This document shows, piece by piece, positions 34,649 to 42,298 of a stretch of DNA of 64,000 bases. Location of the stretch: the NCBI RefSeq assembly GCF_051131155.1, contig NZ_CP159508.1, forward strand, positions 1,612,001 to 1,676,000, given 5' to 3'. The notes under the pieces were generated by a model. That model ran no database searches. It saw only the letters and a program-made list of their open reading frames with translations, and was not told the DNA's origin. Position numbers and translations under genes: made by a program. Source of the DNA: Pseudanabaena minima (GTDB lineage: Bacteria > Cyanobacteriota > Cyanobacteriia > Pseudanabaenales > Pseudanabaenaceae). Each line of letters begins with the position of its first letter. Position 1 is the stretch's first letter.

Positions 34649-35432
34649 ATTCCTTAATTCCCTCACTTGAAGGTAATGGATAGTTAGCATCCACTTTTTC
34701 ATTGACTTTGGGTAGATGGTGTAGATGCATTTTCACAAGGGTTGCTCCCGTAATCGTGGCATAAAAAGGAGTAAACCCTAAGAAGAATAGTAGGATTCCG
34801 TAGAGACTACCTTGACCGCGAAAAGTGGTGATGATTGCTACTGCCATGCAGGTTACTAAAACCACATTAACCACAATCCACAGAAGAGATCGCCCCTTTA
34901 AGAATTTGGCATCAGGAAGCTTAGGATTGCGACCATTCCAAAGAACTAGCCATTGCAAAACGCCTAGCATAGTTCCTGCTAAAACTAGCCATAGAGAATT
35001 AACTGCTAATAATGGGATGCGATCAACAATATTACTGGCTGTAAAAGAACCGTCAGGATTGATGGCAAATCCAAATTGGGCGGTAAACGCTAAACTAGTG
35101 GCTGCAAAACCAATCCAAGTCCAACCAAAGGTACTTACTAAAATCCACCATACAGGAGATTTAAAAAATCGACGTAGGACGAGATATTGCATCAAGCTCA
35201 CCAATGCCCCAACGACGATCGCACCACTGACAATACCAGTTGATACAGGGCAGTTGAGACTTCCAAATCCTGTATCGCAAATGCGGATATCCATCAGGCG
35301 ATCGCTGAGGTAATAAACTCCCGCTAAACAAGCAGCAATCCCAAATATATTGCCGATCGCTGCACCGATTAGGGTCGCCAGTACCCATCGCCACCATAAC
35401 CCGACAGCAGATAAAGCACGTTGTTTTTGCAT
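34638..35432 (-). CDS. Polytopic membrane protein of unknown function
   Basis: A 264-residue protein with about seven hydrophobic segments, including WVLATLIGAAIGNIFGIAA at the start, GIVSGAIVVGALVSLMQYLVL, LLAVNSLWLVLAGTMLGVLQWLVL and GILLFFLGFTPFYATITGATLV. The repeated GxxxGxxQWLVLR-like motif (LMQYLVLRR, LQWLVLWN) is seen in many uncharacterised cyanobacterial membrane proteins. The last 25 residues are hydrophilic. ATG 35432 is taken as start; a TTG four codons earlier is less likely. No function can be assigned. Confidence 0.75.
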   Translation of the reverse strand: MQKQRALSAVGLWWRWVLATLIGAAIGNIFGIAACLAGVYYLSDRLMDIRICDTGFGSLNCPVSTGIVSGAIVVGALVSLMQYLVLRRFFKSPVWWILVSTFGWTWIGFAATSLAFTAQFGFAINPDGSFTASNIVDRIPLLAVNSLWLVLAGTMLGVLQWLVLWNGRNPKLPDAKFLKGRSLLWIVVNVVLVTCMAVAIITTFRGQGSLYGILLFFLGFTPFYATITGATLVKMHLHHLPKVNEKVDANYPLPSSEGIKESDF

Positions 35433-35481
35433 TGTATGTTTCAATCCTGCGTGACCTGCGAACTCAAAGATTTTGATCGCC

Positions 35482-35591
35482 GTACTAAATACAAATTCAC
35501 AAAAGTATCTTCATACTTTTGTGAATTAAAAACCAAACCCACTAAGGGTTTTAAAAACACGAAATGGCGTAGCCATTTTGTGTTTTGGTAT
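35482..35591. repeat. R2 intergenic repeat, copy 3
   Basis: AATTCACAAAAG stem, ACCAAACCCACTAAGGG block and hairpin AAATGGCGTAGCCATTT ending TTTTGGTATA. The 327-bp gap 35433-35759 is made entirely of R2, R6 and a partial R2. Confidence 0.7.
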
Positions 35592-35593
35592 AA

Positions 35594-35689
35594 AGCTAAT
35601 ATTTTAGCCCCCTAAATCCCCCAATTCTGGGGGACTTTAATCTGCTTCCCCGCAGAATTGGGGGGCTAGGGGGGGCTAAAATATTAGCT
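35594..35689. repeat. R6 inverted-repeat element
   Basis: 96 bp, perfect ends AGCTAATATTTTAGCCCCC and complement, with interior CCCCCAATTCTGGGGG. Elements with CCCCCAATTCTGGGGGAC are widespread in cyanobacteria. It separates two R2 fragments, as if inserted between them. Confidence 0.75.
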
Positions 35690-35703
35690 TCTCAAACAGG
35701 CTC

Positions 35704-35752
35704 TTAGGGTTTTAAAAGCAGAAAATGGCGTAGCCATTTTCTGCTTTTGTAT
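35704..35752. repeat. R2 repeat, right half
   Basis: TTAGGGTTTTAAAAG then hairpin AGCAGAAAATGGC-gta-GCCATTTTCTGCT. It could also terminate the minus-strand gene ending at 35760. Confidence 0.6.
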
Positions 35753-35759
35753 AAATTTT

Positions 35760-37277
35760 CTAGACTAGCTCTTCTGTTACAATCCTACGCAAAATCTCGG
35801 CAACTGTAGCAGCCATTCTCGCATCAATTTCTAAAGCTTCGCGTACAGGATCTTGAAGATTGAGGACAGCGCGTAAAGTCATATTCACCGATCGCAACTT
35901 TGGTAAGGGCAAATCATGGGATTTGGCAAGGCGATCAACAAACTGGATACAAGCTGTATAGGTCAGTTCTGTTTGTTTACGTTGATCGCTGTATCCAAAG
36001 CCCATTTTGGAGATCACCACAGGATTGTCAATAAAATATGACAATCCCAAGGATATAATTGCTGCCTCAACATATCGAGCCGTATCTTGCGCCATCGCAC
36101 CAATCAAAGCACTGAGACTATGCCACTGAGCAGCTGGTAAACGATTAGCAGGGGCTATATGCCGATGCCATGCAATTTGCGAAACAATTCGCGTTAGGTC
36201 GTATGCCGAAATTAAATTGTCGCCACGATGTTGCTCTTTTACGCCACTAATTATATTTCTACCCGTTGGATCTCGCAAAATCGGCTGTTCTATATAAGGA
36301 ACTTCACCGTATCGTCCTTGAAAAGAGAGCTTTTGATTACCTGTGATTTTTTTGAGCCAATCCTGTAAACCTAGAGGGGTCGTAAATTGCTTAAACATTG
36401 CCGACAAGCCGTTAGAGGTCATGCCATTGGACTCCTCATAAGCACAAATGCGTTGTGCCATTTCCGCAAAGGTGCGCGGTGTTTTATTACCTTGGGAATC
36501 GGCGATCGCCAACTGTGCGATCGCTTGATTTGGTTGTACTTGATTAGCGGTACAGATGGTGTAAAGCAATGGCACAATCTTGGTAGAACTCCAAAACTGC
36601 ACATTGCGTAAGGGATTACGCCCGATCCAACGCGACAGCATTTGTCCATTGACAATACTACCGATACAAATACAAGCTTCTTGGATACTGCTATGGAGAA
36701 ACTCCAGTCCAATGTTCTCAATATTGGGAATTACCCCAAGGGCAGGATATGGACGAAAGCGCACGCGCACCTGAGTACCTGCCAGCATAGCAACATCCCC
36801 GTAGGACACAATGTTTACCCCGTCAGGCAAACTGGCAAGACGTTCAGGATAGGCGGGAATATGACTTAACAATGGTGACGGTGCAAAGTTACGGTTTGGC
36901 AAACCTTTCTTAGAACCTGCAATACAGCCATTGATCCCCCGATCAAGAAACCCTAGATAGTTAGAGTCTGCTTGCCCCATATTCACAAAAATGCGCTGAG
37001 CATTGGTAAATTTTGGAAATAGGCGATCGCCATTGCCAATAATTTTGAGCAAATGTCTCACTACTTCTGGCATCTGTAATAGTTCATTGGTAATTAAGCG
37101 TGAATTAGCATCCAAAATCGTATCAATGCTCAGGGCATTGGCAAACTGCACAAAAGCCGCTTCCGATAATCTGCCATAGATGCCATCCACTTCTCCGTCA
37201 TACAGCCCTAACTTTTGCAAATATGTCTGTGCTTTGATTAGTTCCTCAAACGAAAGCTTTACCTCTACGACTGCCAT
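35760..37277 (-). CDS. Peptidoglycan-binding protein with an SxxK-hydrolase-like domain
   Basis: A 505-residue protein. Residues ~12-60 form a peptidoglycan-binding domain (LQKLGLYDGEVDGIYGRLSEAAFVQF). Later, RNVQFWSSTKIVPLLY (about 225-240) contains an SxxK motif of the kind used by beta-lactamases and penicillin-binding proteins, followed ~70 residues on by ESNGMTSNGLS, which could hold an SxN-like element. I cannot identify a clear KTG motif. There is no evident signal peptide at the N-terminus. A cell-wall-directed serine hydrolase role is inference; catalysis is uncertain. Monocistronic. Confidence 0.6.
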   Translation of the reverse strand: MAVVEVKLSFEELIKAQTYLQKLGLYDGEVDGIYGRLSEAAFVQFANALSIDTILDANSRLITNELLQMPEVVRHLLKIIGNGDRLFPKFTNAQRIFVNMGQADSNYLGFLDRGINGCIAGSKKGLPNRNFAPSPLLSHIPAYPERLASLPDGVNIVSYGDVAMLAGTQVRVRFRPYPALGVIPNIENIGLEFLHSSIQEACICIGSIVNGQMLSRWIGRNPLRNVQFWSSTKIVPLLYTICTANQVQPNQAIAQLAIADSQGNKTPRTFAEMAQRICAYEESNGMTSNGLSAMFKQFTTPLGLQDWLKKITGNQKLSFQGRYGEVPYIEQPILRDPTGRNIISGVKEQHRGDNLISAYDLTRIVSQIAWHRHIAPANRLPAAQWHSLSALIGAMAQDTARYVEAAIISLGLSYFIDNPVVISKMGFGYSDQRKQTELTYTACIQFVDRLAKSHDLPLPKLRSVNMTLRAVLNLQDPVREALEIDARMAATVAEILRRIVTEELV

Positions 37278-37389
37278 GAAATCCCTCTACAAAAAAGCCT
37301 TAATTTAATAGTGTATCGATTAGTTAGGCGATCGCAATGTATTCCAGATCTCAATAGCAGATCAAAAATTGGGCAATGTTAGGCAATCA

Positions 37390-37442
37390 ATAGCCAAATA
37401 AATGAAGGCGGCGCAAAGCGCCACCTTCATTTATTTGGCTAT
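37390..37442. repeat. Long palindrome upstream of the peptidoglycan-binding gene
   Basis: 25-base arms ATAGCCAAATAAATGAAGGC... with centre GGCGCAAAGCGCC (one mismatch), then a smaller TGACGCAAAGCGTCA palindrome. It lies in the 389-bp gap 37278-37666 together with an R2 copy and the livF palindrome. Confidence 0.6.
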
Positions 37443-37460
37443 ATGACGCAAAGCGTCACA

Positions 37461-37560
37461 TATTCACAAAAGTGTGACGACCTTTTTTGTGAATTAAATA
37501 CTAAACCCAGTCATGGTTTTAAAACACAAAATTGGCGTAGCCAATTTTGTGTTTTGGTAT
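37461..37560. repeat. R2 intergenic repeat, copy 4
   Basis: ATTCACAAAAGTGTGACGA, CTAAACCCAGTCATGG and hairpin ACACAAAATTGGCGTAGCCAATTTTGTGT ending TTTGGTAT. Confidence 0.7.
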
Positions 37561-37570
37561 TAGGAAATAT

Positions 37571-37678
37571 CCTTAGGAATGAAAATTAATTAACTTGTGC
37601 AATTAAAACCAGAATTTGTTGTGGCGGGCTTCGCCCGCCACAACAAATTTTGGTTTTAATTAATTTTCATTCCTTAGG
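37571..37678 (-). terminator. Nested palindrome covering the livF 3' end
   Basis: Outer 23-base arms starting CCTTAGGAATGAAAATTAAT and inner stem AACAAAATTTG-like GTTGTGGCGGGC-TTC-GCCCGCCACAAC. The right outer arm contains the last livF codons and its stop (37667). Confidence 0.65.
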
Positions 37679-38449
37679 TGTTTTGTCAAAATGTCCCATT
37701 CCCAAATACAACTCAGCAACTTCGGGATCATTCAATAAATCTGTACCTTTACCCGTAAACTCATCTTTGCCCAAATGCATTACATAACCACGATCAGCGA
37801 TCGCTAGAGCCTTACGGGCATTCTGCTCCACCAAAATTATTGATGTTCCCGTTTGATTAATCTGCTGAATTAAATTAAAAATATCCTGAACCAATATTGG
37901 TGATAGTGCTGCCGAAGGCTCATCTAAGATCAATAACTTCGGCTCCAGCATCATCGCTCGTCCCATCGCAAGCATTTGCCGCTCACCGCCAGAAAGTGTC
38001 CCTGCTCTCTGGTTACGGCGCTTTGCTAATACAGGAAAAGTTGTATAAATCTTATCTTTAACTGCTGTGATATTGCCTTCGCGAGTATAAGCGCCCATGT
38101 CAAGATTGTCCGATACACTCAGGGATGGGAAGACATTCGCAATTTGCGGTACATAGCTAATCCCATAGCGCACAATTTGTTCAGGACTAAGCCCCACCAA
38201 AGCGCGATCGCCAAATAATATTTCCCCCGATCGCACTGGTACTAAACCAAAAATTGCTTTGGCTAAGGTTGATTTGCCTGCGCCATTGGAGCCAATCACG
38301 GTGACAAGTTCGCCTTCATATACTGACAAATTTGCACCTTGCAAGATATCAACTCCATCCACATATCCCGCAAAAATGTTACGCGCTTCAAGGATAAGTT
38401 GACTGGAAATTTGGCGATCAGTTGGTTCAGCAGATTGACTAGCATTCAT
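37667..38449 (-). CDS. livF: Branched-chain amino acid ABC transporter ATPase (LivF-like)
   Basis: A 260-residue ABC ATPase. Walker A GSNGAGKST (about 54-62), Q-loop region SYVPQIANVFPSLSV, signature LSGGERQM (about 153-160), Walker B LLILDEPSAAL and switch histidine replaced by Gln in LVEQNARKAL, which is normal for LivF proteins. LivF pairs with LivG to power uptake of neutral or branched amino acids (or urea for UrtE). The partner genes livG/H/M/K are not in the window, so it is an isolated subunit gene. Confidence 0.9.
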   Translation of the reverse strand: MNASQSAEPTDRQISSQLILEARNIFAGYVDGVDILQGANLSVYEGELVTVIGSNGAGKSTLAKAIFGLVPVRSGEILFGDRALVGLSPEQIVRYGISYVPQIANVFPSLSVSDNLDMGAYTREGNITAVKDKIYTTFPVLAKRRNQRAGTLSGGERQMLAMGRAMMLEPKLLILDEPSAALSPILVQDIFNLIQQINQTGTSIILVEQNARKALAIADRGYVMHLGKDEFTGKGTDLLNDPEVAELYLGMGHFDKTPKE

Positions 38450-38573
38450 ATTTGGGATTTAATCGTTCCGAGCTTAATATTACGTTAAGGTTAAGCTTAA
38501 TCGCGTTCAATCGACTATCTATGAGTAAATTTATACGAAACTCATACTTTCTGAGTTGATACTCATGTTCTAA

Positions 38574-38675
38574 TACCCATTCACGAAAGAGTGGCAACAC
38601 TTTTGTGAATTGAAAACCAAACCCAGAGAGGGTTTTAAAAGCACAAAATGGCGTAGCCATTTTGTGCTTTGGTAT
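38574..38675. repeat. R2 intergenic repeat, copy 5
   Basis: ATACCCATTCACGAAAGAGTGGCAACAC, ACCAAACCCAGAGAGGG and hairpin GCACAAAATGGCGTAGCCATTTTGTGC, ending TTTGGTAT. Between livF and the second vapBC. Confidence 0.7.
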
Positions 38676-38776
38676 AACTTGGTTTATCGCAGAAGATAAA
38701 CGATATTTCTAAGTATGTTAGCTTTATATTATGTAATTTTATGACTAGAACTACTACTCACATCTAGGGATAAATA

Positions 38777-38986
38777 ATGCTAGAAGTTACTTTGTCGCAG
38801 CAGTATCAGATTTCTATCCCACAGGAAATTAGGGATTTGTTAAATTTACAAGTGGGACAAAAGTTTTCAGTTGTTCTAAAAAATGATTCAATTACGCTTG
38901 TCCCTCAACCTTCTATACAATCATTTCGAGGTGTTTTAAAGGGAGCAAATATTCACAATGTACGCGATCGCAGTGAAAGAGTATGA
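38777..38986 (+). CDS. VapB/AbrB-family antitoxin of the interrupted pair
   Basis: A 69-residue AbrB/SpoVT looped-hinge protein: VTLSQQYQISIPQEIRDLLNLQVGQKFSVVLKNDSITLVP. The C-terminal ~20 residues would bind the toxin. It overlaps the vapC start by four bases. Because the toxin gene downstream is broken by an IS element, this antitoxin is probably an orphan, though still intact. The leader (38690-38776) is AT-rich and likely contains its promoter. Confidence 0.85.
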   Translation: MLEVTLSQQYQISIPQEIRDLLNLQVGQKFSVVLKNDSITLVPQPSIQSFRGVLKGANIHNVRDRSERV

Positions 38987-39250
38987 AGTTTCTTGTGGAT
39001 ACTTGTGGATGGTTAGAATGGTTGACTGATGGTGTTTTAGCTGATGAGTTTTCTCCCTATTTAAACGATCTCGATAATTTAATTATTCCTACTTCAATAC
39101 AATATGAACTGCATAAATGGATATGCCGTGAACGCGACGTGATATTGGCTATGGAAATTATTGAACTCACTCAGCAATCTACTGTAATACCAAAACACAA
39201 AGAAGAGGCAACAGATGATATAAGAGAAAAAGGAGAAAGAGGATAACAAA

Positions 39251-40323
39251 ATGGCAGGGGTATATAGATTAGAAATAAGTGAAAGCGAAGAAGAGCTAAA
39301 AGAGATGCTAGGGCGGCAGAAAACAGGCTCAGATAAAGAACGAGTGCAAGTATTGTACTTACTGAAAAGCAAGCAAGCTGGCACAGTGCAAGCCGCCGCT
39401 CAACTAATCGGGAGAAACCGTAGCACAGTGCAAGAGTGGATCAGAGGATATCGAGAGGGAGGAATAGCAGGAATACTAAGCCATAAACCAAGAGTAGGCA
39501 GAATACCCAAAATCCCAGATTGGGCGCAAAAAGCACTGGACAAACAACTGCAACAGGAAAAAGGATTTAATAGCTACGGAGAGATACGACAATGGCTACA
39601 GGAAAAACTAGGAATCGAAAGTACCTATAAAAATGTGCATGACTTGGTGCATTACCGAATGAAGGCAAAACCAAAGGTAGCCCGTCCCTATAGCGCCAGT
39701 CAAAACCAAGGGCAACGCGAGGAATATAAAAAAAACTCTCGGATAACCTAGCCATGGTGGCATGGTATGCCGTGACCGTGTTGGGATTAACGGGAAAAGT
39801 CCGATTCTTTTGTCAAGACGAAACAAGGATTGGTTTGAAAACCATCAGTGGTCGTAAAATAACGGCTCGTGGGGTCAAACCCAAGGCAAAAGTCCAGTGG
39901 CAGTTTCAGGCTACATGGTTATACGGCATCGTCGAACCTGCGACGGGAGAAAGCTTTTTCTATGAATTTAGTCATCTCAACACTGACTGTTTTCAAATAT
40001 TTCTAGACCTTGTATCAGAGAAATTTGCAGACAGCATAATTATCTTGCAAGTTGATCAGGCTGGTTGTCATCGGGCTAAGCGTTTACGATTACCTCACAA
40101 TATCATTTTGATATTTCAGCCTGCTCATTCTCCAGAATTAAACCCAATTGAGCGGGTTTGGCTACATTTGAAGCAAGGGTTGAGATTTTCTTTACCCAAA
40201 AATATGGATGAGTTGCGGCTTTTGGTCAAGAATCGTCTCTCCGAAATGACTAAATCTGTAATTGCTTCTCTTGTCGGTAGAGATTCCATACTGGATGCTC
40301 TATCTGTTGCCTCTCTTTTGTGA
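39251..40323 (+). CDS. IS630-type transposase, two frames joined by -1 frameshifting
   Basis: Frame 1 (39251-39751, 166 residues) is a helix-turn-helix part: AAAQLIGRNRSTVQEWIRGY and a second winged region. Frame 2 (to 40323) is the DDE catalytic domain: FFCQDETRIG (first Asp), ILQVDQAGCHRA (second Asp) and SPELNPIERVW (Glu). Zero-frame translation stops at 39751. A slip of -1 on the A-run at 39728-39735 gives EEYKKKLSDNLAMVAWYAV and a fused protein of about 357 residues, the normal IS630 length. The element may thus be fully active. Confidence 0.9.
39728..39736 (+). promoter_or_regulatory. Programmed -1 frameshift slippery site
   Basis: Eight A followed by C. In the zero frame the codons are AAA AAA AAC, so A_AAA_AAC is a classic slippery heptamer at 39730-39736. 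The zero-frame stop is 13 bases further on. Confidence 0.75.
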
Positions 40324-40549
40324 TTTGGTATAATTCCGTTGACTCAATCTTTGGCGTTACTTGCTTCGGAATTGTCACAAAAGCATAAATTAAGTTTTGC
40401 AGATTCGATTATCTATGCAACAGCCCAACAAGAAAATGTCAAGCTTATTACATCAGATAACCATTTTGAAGGGTTACCTGATGTAATTTATTTCTCTAAA
40501 AAGTCTTGACTCTAAATATTGAATTATTGTTAATGATAACGCACCGTAA

Positions 40550-41872
40550 TTATGCGGAAATAACTACGCGAAAGCCGATGTCGTTGTACCGATCGCTTTG
40601 CCAATGCCATTCCCGACTTGCGGCGCGACATAACCTCGCTTCGTTGCTCCATGAGCCACCTTTACGCACACGCCGACTACTATAGCCATCGCTTACCCAT
40701 GCTGAACCATCCGCAGGTGCGCCATTAAAATTATCGTGCCACACATCCTCGCACCATTCCCAAACACCACCATGCATCTCGTATAGCCCCCAAGAATTTG
40801 GCACTTTCTGCCCGACAGGATGCGATCGCTTATTGGCATTGTCGGCAAACCATGCATAATCAGCAAGTTGCGTAGGTATATCGCCAAAGTGGTATGCAGT
40901 ATTTGTGCCAGCGCGACAGGCATATTCCCATTCTGACTCACTCGGTAAGCGGTAAAGATGTTGCGATCGCTCGGCTAATTTACGGCAGAAATCTTGAGCT
41001 TCTAACCAAGAGACATTTTCGACAGGGGATTGCAGATTTTCGCGAAACATGGCGGGATTAATCCCCATAATTGCGACCCATTGCTCTTGGGTAACAGCAA
41101 ACTTTGCCATGTAAAAATCAGGGACTTGCACCTCAGATATAGGAGATTCATTTTCGCGTCTGCCGATTTCATTGGGCGGTGAACCTAGCGCAAATCTTCC
41201 TGAAGGAATTCGCACCATTTCCATATAGATACCATTACCCAAATCATCACGAAAGGCTTTGTCTCGTCTCTTGATCGGATCTTTTGGTGGCTCAGGCACT
41301 GGTCTCGGTTCCGCAATAATGATTGGTGCTGGTTGTGGTTTCAGCTTTTCGAGCAATATGGCTAAAGTAAAACCTGCGATCGCTGAACTAGCGCTAATTA
41401 TTAGCTGGCGACGATTAATCTTAACGGGGATTTTGACAAGCGATTTTGCCCATGCTTGCCCGATCTCTAAAGCTTTAACCGTAGAAACTTCTGAGGGCTT
41501 TTTTATTTCTGAATCATTTGCTTCTGGATCAGTAAAATCATTAACTATTCGGCTAAATTCTTCTAGATATTCATAACCTTCCAAATACTCGCGCACCAGA
41601 TAGCAATTATCTTCTTCCGTAAAAAAAGCTTGGACTTTGGGAGCTAGCGTATAGTTTTGTCCGATTTCATAGAGCTTTGTGGCGATCGCTTCATGATCTA
41701 GGGTGCTTTCTCCTGACACTTGCCAGAAATAAACCACACAAAAAGGTTTGGGTGCGATCGGTATTTCTAAATTTTCGGCTAGATAGACGGATAAGGCGAT
41801 CGCGCCAACTTGTTTAAGTCCAATGGTTTTAACTATGCGATAGCGATTGCTGAGAATGGTGTCTACATCCAT
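40550..41872 (-). CDS. Pseudokinase-like, membrane-anchored FGE-sulfatase-domain protein
   Basis: A 440-residue protein. Residues ~1-110 resemble a truncated Ser/Thr kinase N-lobe (LSNRYRIVKTIG, VYLAENLE, YLVREYLEGYE) without catalytic loop. One transmembrane helix (about 157-177, LIISASSAIAGFTLAILLEKL), a proline-rich spacer (PAPIIIAEPRPVPEPPKDP) and a formylglycine-generating-enzyme-type (SUMF1) domain follow: MVRIPSGRFALGSPP, KFAVTQEQWVAIMG, YRLPSESEWEYACRAGT, GLYEMHGGVWEWCED, RKGGSWSNEARLCRAA and GFRVV. Such C-termini serve as ligand-binding or variable domains as well as enzymes. The FGE active-site cysteine pair is not evident, so a binding role is likelier. Confidence 0.8.
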   Translation of the reverse strand: MDVDTILSNRYRIVKTIGLKQVGAIALSVYLAENLEIPIAPKPFCVVYFWQVSGESTLDHEAIATKLYEIGQNYTLAPKVQAFFTEEDNCYLVREYLEGYEYLEEFSRIVNDFTDPEANDSEIKKPSEVSTVKALEIGQAWAKSLVKIPVKINRRQLIISASSAIAGFTLAILLEKLKPQPAPIIIAEPRPVPEPPKDPIKRRDKAFRDDLGNGIYMEMVRIPSGRFALGSPPNEIGRRENESPISEVQVPDFYMAKFAVTQEQWVAIMGINPAMFRENLQSPVENVSWLEAQDFCRKLAERSQHLYRLPSESEWEYACRAGTNTAYHFGDIPTQLADYAWFADNANKRSHPVGQKVPNSWGLYEMHGGVWEWCEDVWHDNFNGAPADGSAWVSDGYSSRRVRKGGSWSNEARLCRAASREWHWQSDRYNDIGFRVVISA

Positions 41873-41924
41873 TGATATCTAGGTTCATTAAATATAGCGA
41901 ACGCTACTTAATATTAAATCCCAA

Positions 41925-41961
41925 AAAGCAAAAGGCGGCGCTTCGCGCCGCCTTTTGCTTT
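41925..41961. repeat. GC-rich palindrome
   Basis: AAAGCAAAAGGCGGCGC-TTC-complement, perfect 17-base arms. First of two adjacent hairpins upstream of tRNA-His. Confidence 0.65.
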
Positions 41962-41966
41962 AGATG

Positions 41967-42005
41967 AAAAGAGAGTTGCGGCGCGAAGCGCCGCAACTCT
42001 CTTTT
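41967..42005. repeat. Second GC-rich palindrome
   Basis: AAAAGAGAGTTGCGGCGC-GAA-complement, perfect 18-base arms and flanking T run. The centre is the reverse of the previous one. Confidence 0.65.
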
Positions 42006-42079
42006 GGGTTTTAGTAGAAATTTCAAAAAAGGGCTTGTGTAAATGCACAAGTCAGTATTATTATAAATAACGGTTAAAT

Positions 42080-42153
42080 GGCGAGTGTAGCCAAGTGGTT
42101 AAGGCAGTGGTTTGTGGTACCACCATTCGTGGGTTCAATTCCCATCATTCGCC
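42080..42153 (+). tRNA. tRNA-His (GTG)
   Basis: 74 bases fold as a tRNA. Acceptor stem GCGAGTG/CATTCGC (one G-T pair), D-arm GCC..GGC, anticodon stem GTGGT/ACCAC with loop TTGTGGT giving anticodon GTG, T-arm GTGGG-TTCAATT-CCCAT. A genomically encoded extra 5' G (42080) pairs with C73 (42153), the histidine-specific G-1:C73 identity element. CCA is not encoded. Confidence 0.97.
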
Positions 42154-42171
42154 CTTAAAATTAAAAATCAC

Positions 42172-42208
42172 AAAAGAAAAGAGGTCACTTTGTGACCTCT
42201 TTTCTTTT
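42172..42208 (+). terminator. tRNA-His terminator
   Basis: AAAAGAAAAGAGGTCAC-TTT-complement, perfect arms ending in TTTTCTTTTTG, 19 bp after the tRNA. Confidence 0.8.
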
Positions 42209-42298
42209 TGGGTGTTTTGACGGTATCTCAAAGCCATAAAATTGCGAGACAGTTTAATTTACGCCTTAGCAATTTTCAAATAGGACGGTTGCAATTTC

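Larger units (their letters stand above)
39187..40330 (+). mobile_element. IS630-family insertion sequence
   Basis: About 1144 bp. The terminal inverted repeats are ~25 bp with a few mismatches (left ATACCAAAACACAAAGAAGA, right complement ATACCAAATCACAAAAGAGA, both continuing to GGCAAC). TA is duplicated at both sides (39185-39186 and 40331-40332), as expected for IS630/Tc1-mariner elements. It carries one transposase gene in two overlapping frames. One-base ambiguity remains at the ends because of the A/T flanks. Confidence 0.92.
38983..40509 (+). pseudogene. VapC-type PIN toxin gene split by an IS630-type element
   Basis: The 5' part (38983-39186) encodes MKFLVDTCGWLEWL with the first PIN aspartate and QYELHKW with the glutamate. 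The frame then runs into the IS and stops at 39246. After the IS, 40333-40509 encodes PLTQSLALLASEL, the third acid in FADSIIYATA and the last in ITSDNHF, ending in TGA. Removing 39187-40330 plus one TA copy rejoins ACT GTA ATT CCG in frame, giving a complete ~128-residue PIN protein. So the insertion is recent and the remnants have not decayed. Confidence 0.9.

Noticed and set aside
34825..35313. 162-codon plus-strand frame opposite a membrane-protein gene
   Set aside because: No domain and unusual composition; the minus-strand frame has hydrophobic helices and a terminator at its end.
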